Shown here piece by piece: positions 20,180-32,328 of a stretch of 64,000 nucleotides of DNA. The notes under the pieces were generated by a model that saw nothing but the letters and a program-made list of their open reading frames with translations, did no database searches and was not told where the DNA came from. The translations under genes were made by a program, and so were the position numbers. This DNA comes from Mesorhizobium sp. M4B.F.Ca.ET.203.01.1.1 (GTDB lineage: Bacteria > Pseudomonadota > Alphaproteobacteria > Rhizobiales > Rhizobiaceae), in NCBI RefSeq assembly GCF_004791025.1, contig NZ_SRUO01000011.1, forward strand, positions 142,464 through 206,463, given 5' to 3'. The stretch's first letter is position 1. Each line of letters opens with the position of its first letter.

Positions 20180-20710
20180 ACCTCGATCGATTTCTGGGAA
20201 GGCGTGCTCGGCATGCCCTTCGTCTTCGAGCAGCCCAATCTCGACAAGGCGAGCGAGAGCCATCTCTATTTCGATCCGGGCGACGGGCGGCTGATCACCG
20301 TCTTCACCGATGAGAGCCGCGCGGCGGTGGCCAGGCGCACGCCAACCGATACGGGCTGCGTCCACCACATCGCCTTTTCGGTGTCGCGCGTCACCTTCCT
20401 GCAGGCGGTCGCCCGGCTCGACGAGCGCGGCATCAAGCATAGCGGCGTCAAGGACCGCGGCTTCATGGATTCGATCTATTTCGAGGATCCGCTTGGCCTG
20501 CTGATCGAGCTCGCCTCGTATCGCTTCGAGCCGCCGACGGGCTTCACCCATGCCGACGTGCTGATGCAGGCGCACAAGATCCGTGTCGCGCGCGGCGATT
20601 ACAACATCGCGGAAGTGCATCTCGCCGACGCGATCCAGACGCTGGTCGAATGGTCGCGCGCGACCTTGTCGGACGATCGGGGGCCGAAAAATCCATACGC
20701 ACGAGACTGA
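20120..20710 (+). CDS. VOC-family ring-cleavage dioxygenase-like protein
   Basis: A 196-residue vicinal-oxygen-chelate protein. Module 1 opens with GVHHITLVGAGRQTSIDFWEGVLGMPF and module 2 with CVHHIAFSVSRVTFLQAVARLDERG. The His of each HH pair and the Glu in DPLGLLIELAS match the 2-His-1-carboxylate metal site of extradiol dioxygenases and glyoxalases. The C-terminal 50 residues (HADVLMQAHKIRVARGDYNI) are outside the basic fold. It has GAGGGAGA as ribosome site and is followed 20 bp later by a GST gene, so the two are probably one detoxification operon. A damaged 5' copy sits at 18389-18458. Confidence 0.88.
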   Translation: MQKLQSQGVHHITLVGAGRQTSIDFWEGVLGMPFVFEQPNLDKASESHLYFDPGDGRLITVFTDESRAAVARRTPTDTGCVHHIAFSVSRVTFLQAVARLDERGIKHSGVKDRGFMDSIYFEDPLGLLIELASYRFEPPTGFTHADVLMQAHKIRVARGDYNIAEVHLADAIQTLVEWSRATLSDDRGPKNPYARD

Positions 20711-20730
20711 CAAGCCTGAGGGAGGAACAG

Positions 20731-21603
20731 ATGGCGAAGGCAGCAACAAAGAGCACAGGCAAACCGGCAACCAAGCCGGCAACAAAGACCGCCAAGCCGG
20801 CGGCGAAAGCGGCTGCGAAGCCGGCAACAAAGGCAAAGGCAAAAGCAGCAGCCAAGCCAGCCGCGAGGGCGACGGCCAAGGCCGCGCCTAGGGCGAAACC
20901 GGCGAAGAAGCCGGGGCTGAAGCTCAGCATGCTGAAGCCGAGCGTCAACAACATGACCGTTCGGGTGTTCGCGCGCGCGGCCGGCTTCGACCATGCCGAG
21001 ACCGACGCCTGGGGGCTTACGCGCTCGCCGGAATTCCTGGCGCGCAACCCGGCCCATCTGACGCCGATGATCGAGGACAAGGGCCTGCCGCGGGGCGTGC
21101 TGTGGGAAAGCTGCGCCATCATGCAGTATCTCGCCAACAAGCACGGGCTGGAGAAGTTCTACCCCAAGGCGCCGGCCAAGCGGGCCATGATCGACAGCGC
21201 CATGTTCTACCTGGTCGGCACGCTCTACCCTTACGTGGCACGCGCCACTTATCCGGCGCTCGGCTTCCCGCAATATGCCGGCGAGGTCGGCCACAGCGAC
21301 GCCCATCCCGACAGGAAATCGGAGGCCCAGAAGGCTGCCGCCTCCGCAATCGCCGAGCCGCTGGAGGTCTTCCACAGCTTCTTCCGCAACGGCAAGCCGT
21401 TCATCGGCGGCAGCAACCCGTCGATCGCCGACATAAGGCTGGCAGCGACGCTCGAGTTCCTGGCGGTCATCGACTATGCGCTGCCGCAGTGGGCGAAGGA
21501 CTATATGGCGGCGATGGAGAAGAAGCTCGGCAACGCCTATGCCGAGCCGGCCGGCGACGTGCGCGGCTACATTGCCTATGTGCGGTCGCAGGCCAAGGCG
21601 TGA
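20731..21603 (+). CDS. Glutathione S-transferase with histone-H1-like N-terminal tail
   Basis: A 290-residue protein in two parts. Residues 1-62 consist almost only of Lys, Ala, Pro and Thr in irregular KPATK, AKPAAK and AKAKAA units, like the tails of bacterial histone H1-like proteins. Residues 63-290 are a GST: a thioredoxin-like domain with VRVFARAAGFDHAETDAW, the cis-Pro region HLTPMIED and the glutathione-contact WESCAIMQYLANKHG, and then the helical domain with PSIADIRLAATLEF. The ribosome site GGGAGGA supports the ATG at 20731, so the tail is really translated. Tail function is unknown; binding to DNA or acidic surfaces is a guess. Confidence 0.88.
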   Translation: MAKAATKSTGKPATKPATKTAKPAAKAAAKPATKAKAKAAAKPAARATAKAAPRAKPAKKPGLKLSMLKPSVNNMTVRVFARAAGFDHAETDAWGLTRSPEFLARNPAHLTPMIEDKGLPRGVLWESCAIMQYLANKHGLEKFYPKAPAKRAMIDSAMFYLVGTLYPYVARATYPALGFPQYAGEVGHSDAHPDRKSEAQKAAASAIAEPLEVFHSFFRNGKPFIGGSNPSIADIRLAATLEFLAVIDYALPQWAKDYMAAMEKKLGNAYAEPAGDVRGYIAYVRSQAKA

Positions 21604-21740
21604 GCGCCGCCAGGTAGCGTCGCTGAGCCTGGCGACCGGTCGGGGTTAGGGATTGGTTAACCAAAGACCTGTCTACTGGCCGCTGGTTCACCTCAGGCGC
21701 GCGACCACGGATGTACTGGCGCGGATGCCGAGGCGAAAGG

Positions 21741-21767
21741 AAAGGTCGGCCTTGCGCCGGCCTTTTG
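21741..21767 (+). terminator. Terminator after the VOC-GST operon
   Basis: A 10-bp stem AAAGGTCGGC with GCCGGCCTTT (one T-G pair) around a CTTGC loop, followed by TTTTGCTTTT. It lies about 140 bp beyond the GST stop codon. Confidence 0.75.
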
Positions 21768-21891
21768 CTTTTCGCCGGCTGCCCGACCCTGGCGAAGGCG
21801 CCTGGCTATCCGTGCAAAACCTGTTGTCATCTTCGGCTTTGACCGTAGCATGAAGGTGGCGGCGGAGCGGGAGAGAGGAGGATCCCCGGCA

Positions 21892-22260
21892 ATGAAAGGC
21901 ACTGCACTCTCGGCATGCTTCGTCGCACTGCTGGCAGCCATGCCCTGTCAGTCGAATGCCGCCTCGCTCAACACCATGAACGATGTCGGAGCGGCGCTGC
22001 AGGCGTGCTGGACCCCGCCGGCCAATTCGGAGAACTCGTCGGTGACCTTGAGCTTCAGCTTCAGGCGGGACGGCACGCTGATCGGCCCACCCAAGCCGAC
22101 GGCGATCAAGGTGAACGGCGACGCGAAGGCGAGGCAGGCCTATGTCGACGCCGCGACCGCGGCGCTGCAGCAGTGCCTGCCGCTGAGCTTCTCGCCGGCG
22201 CTGGCGCAGGGCATTGCCGGCAACATCTTCACGCTGCGGTTCAATTCGCCCAAGCAATAA
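21892..22260 (+). CDS. Secreted TonB/TolA C-terminal-like protein
   Basis: A 122-residue protein with a signal peptide (MKGTALSACFVALLAAMPCQSNA, cleavage near residue 23) and a small domain resembling the C-terminal fold of TonB/TolA: VTLSFSFRRDGTLIGPPKP, then YVDAATAALQQCLPL and GNIFTLRF. Two Cys (in LQACWTPP and QQCLPL) could form a disulfide. It has no membrane anchor or Pro-rich spacer, so it is not a classical TonB. Small periplasmic proteins of this kind are frequent in rhizobia, with unknown function. Start chosen at 21892 because it begins the signal peptide and is preceded by GAGGAGG. Confidence 0.75.
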   Translation: MKGTALSACFVALLAAMPCQSNAASLNTMNDVGAALQACWTPPANSENSSVTLSFSFRRDGTLIGPPKPTAIKVNGDAKARQAYVDAATAALQQCLPLSFSPALAQGIAGNIFTLRFNSPKQ

Positions 22261-22303
22261 AGACATATGGGCGCGGACGGCTGAAAGCTGGTCGGTCTGG
22301 GGA

Positions 22304-22519
22304 TCAATGCCGCGCGCGCCTCGCATCGACATGGCGCTGCAATTCCGGTGCCTCGAAGACGTAGTCGCTCCAGGCCGACTCCGGAATCTGGCCCGCCAGA
22401 TAGCATTCCAACAGCAGGTTCTGCTCTTGTGTCAGGGGTCTCGGCGCCCGCTCATGATCCAGTCCAAGTGAATGGATGAGGTTCCTGGTCAGGCCAGAGA
22501 CGGTGAAGTGAATCGACAT
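22304..22519 (-). CDS. Small soluble protein, unknown
   Basis: A 71-residue protein with ribosome site AAAGGAGACAGAGG directly before the ATG. The C-terminal half, LTQEQNLLLECYLAGQIPESAWSDY, resembles a family of short rhizobial proteins of unknown function. No membrane segment or metal motif is seen. It stands alone on the minus strand, between the TonB-like gene and the lipoprotein gene. The short length keeps confidence moderate. Confidence 0.6.
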   Translation of the reverse strand: MSIHFTVSGLTRNLIHSLGLDHERAPRPLTQEQNLLLECYLAGQIPESAWSDYVFEAPELQRHVDARRARH

Positions 22520-22669
22520 CCTCTGTCTCCTTTGCCCTAGAACGCCGATTGTGCGCCAAAGGTTTCACCGAGGCCATTCGACACTTTGAGCTAGGCCCCG
22601 CGTTGGCGGCTGAGGACGCCGTCGGATCGAGCCGCCGGCCTTCTTTCCGGCCAACTGACCTTGCCGCCG

Positions 22670-23017
22670 CTATTCGCAGACCACGCGGTAGCGCTTGCCG
22701 GGCTCGCTGACGTTCCGGCAGGCGAGCGGCTGCTTCGGCTCGGACGACAGCGAGGGAGGGCTCGCCACCTGCCCTGCCGGCGCTGGCGGGGGGCCGAGCC
22801 TGCGGCCAGCCAACCGCCTTGGCGCCTGCGGCGCCACCGGAAAGGGGCCTGCCTGCATTCGCGGCGGTCCGGCCTGCGGCTGCGGCGGGGGCCTGTCCCA
22901 GATACGCCTGACGTCGAGCGGCTTCGGGATCATCACGGTGCCATCGTCGCTGCGCGCGCAGCCGCCTGCCGCAAGCAGCGCCGGGCACAGGAAAAACAGC
23001 ACGATCCGTCCGAACAT
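22670..23017 (-). CDS. Proline-rich lipoprotein-like protein
   Basis: A 115-residue protein with an N-terminal hydrophobic segment and a possible lipoprotein cleavage site (ALLAAGGCA, Cys near residue 21; the lipobox is weak, AGG before C). The mature part is rich in Pro, Gln and Arg (for example RPPPQPQAGPP) and ends with two Cys flanking a short segment (LACRNVSEPGKRYRVVCE). It is probably a periplasmic or outer-membrane-attached linker protein. The longer frame to 23068 adds residues before the signal, so the ATG at 23017 behind GGGGTG was chosen. The function is unknown. Confidence 0.6.
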   Translation of the reverse strand: MFGRIVLFFLCPALLAAGGCARSDDGTVMIPKPLDVRRIWDRPPPQPQAGPPRMQAGPFPVAPQAPRRLAGRRLGPPPAPAGQVASPPSLSSEPKQPLACRNVSEPGKRYRVVCE

Positions 23018-23200
23018 TAGCAACACCCCAATATACGGTTTATAACGCGGCAGCGCCGCAGCCGACAACCTGCGCGATGCGGCCAGGCCGCGACAGTTCG
23101 CCCCCGGTCGCGGTTTGTTAAGGTTAGCGGATCGTTAATGCTTCTGAGGCACAGTCCGCCGACGAACCGCGACGGGGGTTCGGCTGGGGGTGGCATCAGC

Positions 23201-26971
<3,771 letters not shown>

Positions 26972-27412
26972 ACCTGTCGAGGCCGCTGCTTCGGAGCGAG
27001 TGCCATCGCAGCGCCCGGTTTGCGAAGCACGGCGGAAAACCGGGGCTGCCGTGGGGATATGGTGCGATCGCACCATATCGAACCGGGCATCGAGCCGAAA
27101 CAATGGCGGCATCGGATTCGCTCCCCCGGTTACGGGCGGGAGCAGCGACCGCCGGCTAGAAACAGCGTCGACTCTACCCCAACGGACCTGTTTTCGGCGA
27201 TGGCTCGGCCATGATACGCTCTGGCCAGGGGCAACGCGCTCTCGTCCGGCTTTTCTTTTCTCGGCGGCCGAGGCTCGTGCCGCCGAGGGCAGGGCGGGCC
27301 TCCAGAATCGCGCAAGTCCCTGATTCCCACGGCAAACCGCCGTTGCCTCGCCGAGGGCTGGCTGCCAGCCGTTTCCGGCGAGCCGGTCAGGCGTTACCGG
27401 GCTGACACGAAA
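26972..27412. other. Gap upstream of pstS
   Basis: About 440 bp without a supported gene between the hybrid kinase and the Pho box. Short open frames occur but have no family resemblance. The one notable object is the perfect palindrome at 27056-27079. A phoR gene, which stands here in several relatives, is absent. Confidence 0.5.
27056..27079. promoter_or_regulatory. Perfect 24-bp palindrome
   Basis: GATATGGTGCGA is followed directly by its exact reverse complement TCGCACCATATC, with no spacer. The symmetry suits a dimeric regulator. It lies about 85 bp after the hybrid-kinase stop codon and about 330 bp before the Pho box. It has no T tract, so it is not a normal terminator. Confidence 0.5.
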
Positions 27413-27430
27413 CTGTCATGCGACTGTAAT
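27413..27430 (+). promoter_or_regulatory. Pho box (PhoB-binding site) of the pst operon
   Basis: CTGTCATgcgaCTGTAAT: two 7-bp direct repeats separated by 4 bp, matching the CTGTCAT-N4-CTGTCAT consensus in 13 of 14 positions. It is 94 bp upstream of pstS, and PhoB is encoded at the end of the same operon, so the operon is most likely activated by PhoB when phosphate is scarce. Confidence 0.9.
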
Positions 27431-27524
27431 AATCGGAAGCTATTGGCCTCACCGGGCGCCGATGGACAGCGGTGCCAAGAGTCCATCTTTCGAAGAGACC
27501 ATCTTCCGAACAGGAGCAGGCCAC

Positions 27525-28553
27525 ATGAACAAATTTCTCCTCACGGCGTCGGCCGCCGCGCTTGCGCTGGCCGCGTCGTCCGGCTTCGCCGCCGCGCGCG
27601 ACCAGATCCAGGTTGCCGGGTCGTCGACCGTGCTTCCCTATGCCAAGATCGTTGCCGAGCAGTTCGGCGAGACCTTCACCAAGTTCAAGACCCCGGTGGT
27701 CGAGTCCGGCGGCAGCGGCGCCGGCATCAAGGAATTCTGCAAGGGCGTCGGCGAAGACACCATCGACATCGCCAACTCCTCGCGCCCGATCAAGAAGGAC
27801 GAGATCAAGTCCTGCGCCGACGCCGGCGTGAAGGATATCCAGGAAGTCCGCATCGGCTATGACGGCATCGTCTTCGCCACCGACATCAAGGGCCCGGACT
27901 GGGCGCTGGTTCCCGCCGACATCTACAAGGCGCTGGCCGCCAAGCTCGTCGTCGACGGCAAGCTGGTCGACAATCCGAACACCAAGTGGAGCCAGGTCAA
28001 CCCGAAGCTGCCCGACTGGGACATCGCCGCCTACATCCCGGGTGAGAAGCACGGCACGCGCGAAGTGTTCGAGACCAAGCTTCTCGACGCCGGCTGCGAC
28101 AAGGCTGCCATCAAGGCCACCGGCATCAGCGACGACAAGGAAATCGGCAAGACCTGCATCGCCATCCGCAAGGACGGCAAGGCTGTCGACATCGACGGCG
28201 ACTACACCGAGACGCTCGCCCGCATCGACTCCAACAAGACCGGCGTCGGCGTGTTCGGCCTCGCCTTCTACGAGAACAATGCCGACAAGCTGAAGGTCGC
28301 CAGCGTGGAAGACGTCGTGCCTTCGACCGAGACCATCGCCAGCGGCAAGTATCCGGTTTCGCGCCCGCTGTTCTTCTACGTCAAGAAGGCGCATCTCGGC
28401 GTCGTTCCGGGCCTGAAGGAATATGTCGAATTCTTCCTCGACGACCAGATGATCGGCCCGGAAAGCCCGCTCGCCGAATACGGCCTGGTTTCGGCTCCCG
28501 ACGCCGAGCGTCAGTCGCAGCGCGACGCCTTCGCCGCCGGAAAGACCATGTAA
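27525..28553 (+). CDS. pstS: Phosphate ABC transporter substrate-binding protein PstS
   Basis: Periplasmic protein that binds inorganic phosphate and hands it to PstCA. The 342-residue product has a signal peptide (MNKFLLTASAAALALAASSGFAAA) and the phosphate-site motifs IQVAGSSTVLPYA, VVESGGSGAGIKEFC and IDIANSSRPIKKDE. The start at 27525 is preceded by CAGGAGCAGG. A Pho box lies 94 bp upstream. A strong stem-loop after the stop (28566-28593) separates it from pstC, probably giving more PstS than membrane subunits. Confidence 0.96.
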   Translation: MNKFLLTASAAALALAASSGFAAARDQIQVAGSSTVLPYAKIVAEQFGETFTKFKTPVVESGGSGAGIKEFCKGVGEDTIDIANSSRPIKKDEIKSCADAGVKDIQEVRIGYDGIVFATDIKGPDWALVPADIYKALAAKLVVDGKLVDNPNTKWSQVNPKLPDWDIAAYIPGEKHGTREVFETKLLDAGCDKAAIKATGISDDKEIGKTCIAIRKDGKAVDIDGDYTETLARIDSNKTGVGVFGLAFYENNADKLKVASVEDVVPSTETIASGKYPVSRPLFFYVKKAHLGVVPGLKEYVEFFLDDQMIGPESPLAEYGLVSAPDAERQSQRDAFAAGKTM

Positions 28554-28565
28554 TCAAGCTTAGCA

Positions 28566-28593
28566 CCGGGGCGCGGGGTTACCCGCGCCCCGG
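28566..28593 (+). terminator. Intercistronic stem-loop after pstS
   Basis: A perfect 12-bp stem CCGGGGCGCGGG with its complement around GTTA, 12 bp after the pstS stop. There is no T tract, so it more likely acts as an attenuator or 3' end stabiliser of pstS mRNA than as a full terminator, allowing some read-through into pstCAB. Confidence 0.8.
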
Positions 28594-28627
28594 CCTCTTC
28601 GCCCGCCGCAGTGGCGGTGGCGACCGG

Positions 28628-28664
28628 AGCATGATCCCGAAGTGGGACCGGACAAGATCATGCT
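28628..28664. repeat. Rhizobial palindromic repeat
   Basis: AGCATGATC ... GATCATGCT with a CCGAAGTGGGACCGG centre. This is a member of a very common dispersed element of Rhizobiales. It lies inside the pst operon between pstS and pstC. Confidence 0.7.
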
Positions 28665-28691
28665 CGAACGGGATTTCCCTGGGGTGGGTTC

Positions 28692-30152
28692 ATGTCGTCC
28701 ATGCTCGTACTTGCCATAGTCGCCGCCATCGGCGTGGTCGCATTCTTCATTGGCCGCCAACGGGCCGTGGCGCAGGACAATGGTTCGGTGAAGCCGCATT
28801 CGCGCGCCCATTATCACGGCTGGTGGGCCTTCCTGCTCGCCGTCCTGCCGGCCCTCCTGCTGCTTGCCGTCTGGAACATCGGTTCCTCCGTCTATCTCGA
28901 GCGCCACATCCACGCCGCCTTGCCCGAGCGCACCGCCGACAGCGCGGTCGCCAGCGAGGCGCTCGATGTCAGCCTGGTGAAGAGCCTCGCCAGGGGGCTG
29001 CGCCAGCTCGATGCAAACACCCAGCTTCCCGCCAGTTTCGCCGAATTGCAGCCGCTGCTCGCCGCCAAGGGCGTGGCGCTGGCGACGGACACCCAGGACT
29101 ACATGATCCCGATCGCCGTCGAGGCGAATGCGGTGCAGGACCGGCTCGGCCTGATCGGCGCCGTCGTCACGCTCGTGCTGTCGATCGCCGGCGCCTTTTA
29201 CGCGCTCCGGCAAGTCGCGCCGCGAGCGCGCGCCAGGAACAATGTCGAGCGGCTGATGCTGTGGGGGCTGCTGGCGGCCTCGACCATCGCCATCCTGACC
29301 ACGGTCGGCATCGTGCTTTCGATGCTGTTCCAGACCATCCAGTTCTTCGACAGCGTTTCGCCGGCGAGCTTCTTCTTCGGCACCGTCTGGGATCCGCGCT
29401 TCGCCGCGGCCGGCTCGGGCGGCAGCCAGGGCCAGTTCGGCCTGATCCCGCTCCTGTCCGGCACGCTCTACATCGCCTTCGTCGCCCTGCTGGTGGCGGT
29501 TCCGGTCGGTTTGATGTCGGCCGTCTACATGGCCGAATACGCCTCGCCCAAGGTGCGCTCGGTGGTGAAGCCCGCGCTCGAGCTGCTGGCCGGCATCCCG
29601 ACCATCGTCTACGGCATTTTCGCCGTCGTCACGCTGGGGCCGTTCCTGCGCGATCTCTCGGCGGTGCTGACGGGCGGTTCGCCCTTCATCCAGGGCCAGA
29701 GCATCTTCACCGCCGGCCTGGTCATGGGCGTCATGCTGATCCCGGTCGTATCCTCCCTGTCGGACGACATCATCACCGCGGTGCCGCGCGCCATGCGCGA
29801 TGGCTCGCTCGGCCTCGGCGCGACGCGCTCGGAGACGATCAAGCGGGTGATCCTGCCGGCCGCGCTGCCCGGTATCGTCGGCGCCATCCTGCTGACCGCC
29901 TCGCGCGCCATCGGCGAAACCATGATCGTGGTGCTCGCGGCCGGCGTCGCCGCCAATCTCACCGCCAATCCGTTCGAGGCGATGACCACCATCACCGTCA
30001 AGATCGTCAACCAGCTGACCGGCGACCTCGAATTCAATTCGCCGCAGACGCTGGTCGCCTTCGCGCTCGGCATCACCCTGTTCGCGCTGACGCTGGTGAT
30101 GAACATCGTCGCCCTCTACATCGTGCGCAAATACCGGGAGCAGTACGAATGA
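28692..30152 (+). CDS. pstC: Phosphate ABC transporter permease PstC
   Basis: Inner-membrane permease of the high-affinity phosphate transporter. At 486 residues it is much longer than the roughly 320 of Escherichia coli PstC. The extra part is an N-terminal module with additional membrane segments (residues 1-25, 40-60 and 155-175) and a periplasmic loop between them, as in other rhizobial PstC. The core has the binding-protein-dependent permease motif (SLGLGATRSETIKRVILPAALPGIVGAILLTASRAIGETM), near residue 375. The stop overlaps the pstA start (ATGA), so the two are translationally coupled. Confidence 0.95.
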   Translation: MSSMLVLAIVAAIGVVAFFIGRQRAVAQDNGSVKPHSRAHYHGWWAFLLAVLPALLLLAVWNIGSSVYLERHIHAALPERTADSAVASEALDVSLVKSLARGLRQLDANTQLPASFAELQPLLAAKGVALATDTQDYMIPIAVEANAVQDRLGLIGAVVTLVLSIAGAFYALRQVAPRARARNNVERLMLWGLLAASTIAILTTVGIVLSMLFQTIQFFDSVSPASFFFGTVWDPRFAAAGSGGSQGQFGLIPLLSGTLYIAFVALLVAVPVGLMSAVYMAEYASPKVRSVVKPALELLAGIPTIVYGIFAVVTLGPFLRDLSAVLTGGSPFIQGQSIFTAGLVMGVMLIPVVSSLSDDIITAVPRAMRDGSLGLGATRSETIKRVILPAALPGIVGAILLTASRAIGETMIVVLAAGVAANLTANPFEAMTTITVKIVNQLTGDLEFNSPQTLVAFALGITLFALTLVMNIVALYIVRKYREQYE

Positions 30153-31465
30153 CCGATATCCCGCTGGATACGATGGTCCGGGCCGCGGCTCCCGCGCGCC
30201 GCGACATCGGCCTCAAGGCCCGCTACGCCGCCGAACGCCGGTTCCGCATCTATGGCGTGCTGGCGATCTCGGTCGGCCTCGCCTTCCTCGCCATCATGCT
30301 GATCACCATCGTCTCGAAGGGCTACACCGCCTTCTGGCAGACGACCGTGACGCTGCCGATCAATTTCGACGAGAAGATCATCGATCCTTCCAACAAGCGC
30401 GCCACCGATCCGGACGTGCTGATCAAGGCGAACTATCCCAAGCTGGCCGACAAGGCGCTGATGGCCAAGCTCGGCATCGATCCCTCCAACAAGCCGATGG
30501 CGCTGAAGCTGAAGGGCTTCCTGTCGGAGGGCGCGCGCGTGCAATTGCGCGACATCGTCGTCGCCGATCCGTCGGTCATCGGCACCACGCGCAACGTCGA
30601 CATCCTCGCCGCGGCCAATCTCGATTCCGCCTTCAAGGGCCAGATCGACCTCAACGTCGAGGAAGCGCGCCGCAAGGTCTCTGACCAGCAGATCGCCTGG
30701 ATGAACCAGCTCAAGGCCGACGGCACCATGGCCGAGCATTTCAACAAGGGCCTGTTCACCTATGGCGCCTCCAGCCGTCCGGAAACGTCGGGCATGGGCG
30801 TGGCCATCATCGGCTCCTTCTACATGATGGTGATCGTGCTGCTTCTGGCGCTGCCGATCGGCGTAGCCGCCTCCATCTATCTGGAGGAATTCGCCAAGAA
30901 GAACCGCTTCACTGACCTGATCGAAGTCAACATCAACAATCTGGCGGCGGTGCCGTCGATCGTCTTCGGCCTGCTCGGCCTTGCCGTGTTCATCAACTTC
31001 CTCGGCATGCCGCGCTCGGCCGCCTTTGTCGGCGGCCTGGTGCTGACGCTGATGACGCTGCCGACGATCATCATCGCCACCCGCGCGGCGCTTGCCGCCG
31101 TGCCGCCGTCGATCCGCTCGGCGGCGCTCGGTCTCGGCGCCTCCAAGATGCAGATGGTGTTCCAGCACATCCTGCCGCTTGCCGCCCCCGGCATCCTCAC
31201 CGGCACCATCATCGGCCTGGCGCGCGCGCTCGGCGAGACCGCGCCGCTGCTCCTGATCGGCATGGTCGCCTTCGTCGCCGACTATCCGAAGACGCCATTC
31301 GATCCGGCGACAGCGCTGCCGGTGCAGATCTACATGTGGGCCAACGAGGCAGAGCGCGCCTTCGTCGAGCGCATGTCGGGCGCGATCATCATCCTGCTCG
31401 TCTTCCTCATGGCCATGAACATCACGGCGATCGTGCTCAGGCGCCGCTTCGAACGGCGCTGGTAA
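30149..31465 (+). CDS. pstA: Phosphate ABC transporter permease PstA
   Basis: Second permease subunit, 438 residues, again longer than the roughly 296 of Escherichia coli because of a periplasmic insertion of about 130 residues (about 70-205) after the first membrane segment. The core permease motif SAALGLGASKMQMVFQHILPLAAPGILTGTIIGLARALGETAPLLLIG is present near residue 330. It starts in an ATGA overlap with pstC and is followed by pstB after 15 bp. The matching enlargements of PstC and PstA suggest they contact each other or PstS outside the membrane. Confidence 0.95.
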   Translation: MTDIPLDTMVRAAAPARRDIGLKARYAAERRFRIYGVLAISVGLAFLAIMLITIVSKGYTAFWQTTVTLPINFDEKIIDPSNKRATDPDVLIKANYPKLADKALMAKLGIDPSNKPMALKLKGFLSEGARVQLRDIVVADPSVIGTTRNVDILAAANLDSAFKGQIDLNVEEARRKVSDQQIAWMNQLKADGTMAEHFNKGLFTYGASSRPETSGMGVAIIGSFYMMVIVLLLALPIGVAASIYLEEFAKKNRFTDLIEVNINNLAAVPSIVFGLLGLAVFINFLGMPRSAAFVGGLVLTLMTLPTIIIATRAALAAVPPSIRSAALGLGASKMQMVFQHILPLAAPGILTGTIIGLARALGETAPLLLIGMVAFVADYPKTPFDPATALPVQIYMWANEAERAFVERMSGAIIILLVFLMAMNITAIVLRRRFERRW

Positions 31466-31480
31466 AAGAAGGCATCTGGT

Positions 31481-32305
31481 ATGAACATCATGACCGAACA
31501 GTCTCTTGAAAACGCAGTGGGCGACAAAATGAACGCCAAGTCGAACGAAGTGATCAAGATGCGCGGCGACAAGGTCGGCGTGTTCTATGGCGAGAAGCAG
31601 GCGCTGTTCGACGTCAATCTCGACGTCCGCCTCAACCAGGTGACGGCGCTGATCGGTCCTTCGGGCTGCGGCAAGTCGACCTTCCTGCGCTGCCTCAACC
31701 GCATGAACGACACCATCGATTCGGCGCGGGTGACCGGCAAGATCACGCTGGACCAGGAGGACATCTACGACAAGAGCATCGACGTCGTCGAGCTCAGGGC
31801 CCGGGTCGGCATGGTGTTCCAGAAGCCGAACCCGTTCCCGAAGTCGATCTACGAGAATGTCGCCTACGGCCCGCGCATCCATGGGCTGGCCAAGCGCAAG
31901 GCCGACATGGACCAGATCGTCGAATCCAGCCTGAAGAAGGCGGCGATCTGGAACGAGGTGAAGGACCGCCTGCACGAGCCCGGCACCGGCCTGTCCGGCG
32001 GCCAGCAGCAGCGCCTGTGCATCGCCCGCGCCATCGCCGTCTCGCCGGAGGTGATCCTGATGGACGAGCCGTGTTCGGCGCTCGACCCGATCGCAACCGC
32101 CCGCGTCGAGGAGCTGATCGACGAGCTGCGCCAGAACTACACGATCGTCATCGTCACCCATTCGATGCAGCAGGCGGCGCGCGTGTCGCAGCGCACGGCG
32201 ATGTTCCACCTCGGCTACCTGGTCGAGGAGGGCGCCACCGACAAGATGTTCACCAACCCCGACGACAAGCGCACCCAGGACTACATCACCGGCCGGTTCG
32301 GCTGA
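31481..32305 (+). CDS. pstB: Phosphate ABC transporter ATPase PstB
   Basis: Cytoplasmic ATPase that drives phosphate import. The 274-residue product has Walker A GPSGCGKST, the Q-loop FQKPNPFPKSIYENVAYGPR typical of PstB, signature LSGGQQQRLCIARA, Walker B VILMDEPCSALDP and the switch His in VTHSMQQAARVS. An N-terminal extension of about 25 residues precedes the fold. It lies in the pst operon 15 bp after pstA and 23 bp before phoU. All key residues are present. Confidence 0.97.
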   Translation: MNIMTEQSLENAVGDKMNAKSNEVIKMRGDKVGVFYGEKQALFDVNLDVRLNQVTALIGPSGCGKSTFLRCLNRMNDTIDSARVTGKITLDQEDIYDKSIDVVELRARVGMVFQKPNPFPKSIYENVAYGPRIHGLAKRKADMDQIVESSLKKAAIWNEVKDRLHEPGTGLSGGQQQRLCIARAIAVSPEVILMDEPCSALDPIATARVEELIDELRQNYTIVIVTHSMQQAARVSQRTAMFHLGYLVEEGATDKMFTNPDDKRTQDYITGRFG

Positions 32306-32328
32306 TTTCCAAGCACGAGGACAGGATC

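Noticed and set aside
20731..20920. N-terminal Lys/Ala tail of the GST as mis-annotated start
   Set aside because: The only good ribosome site (GGGAGGA) lies before the tail, and the frame is kept without a stop, so the tail is regarded as part of the protein.
22540..22580. EcfG-like box before the small gene at 22304
   Set aside because: On the minus strand GAAAC-N17-CGTT deviates in the -35 box and in spacing from the nine perfect sites, so it is not counted.
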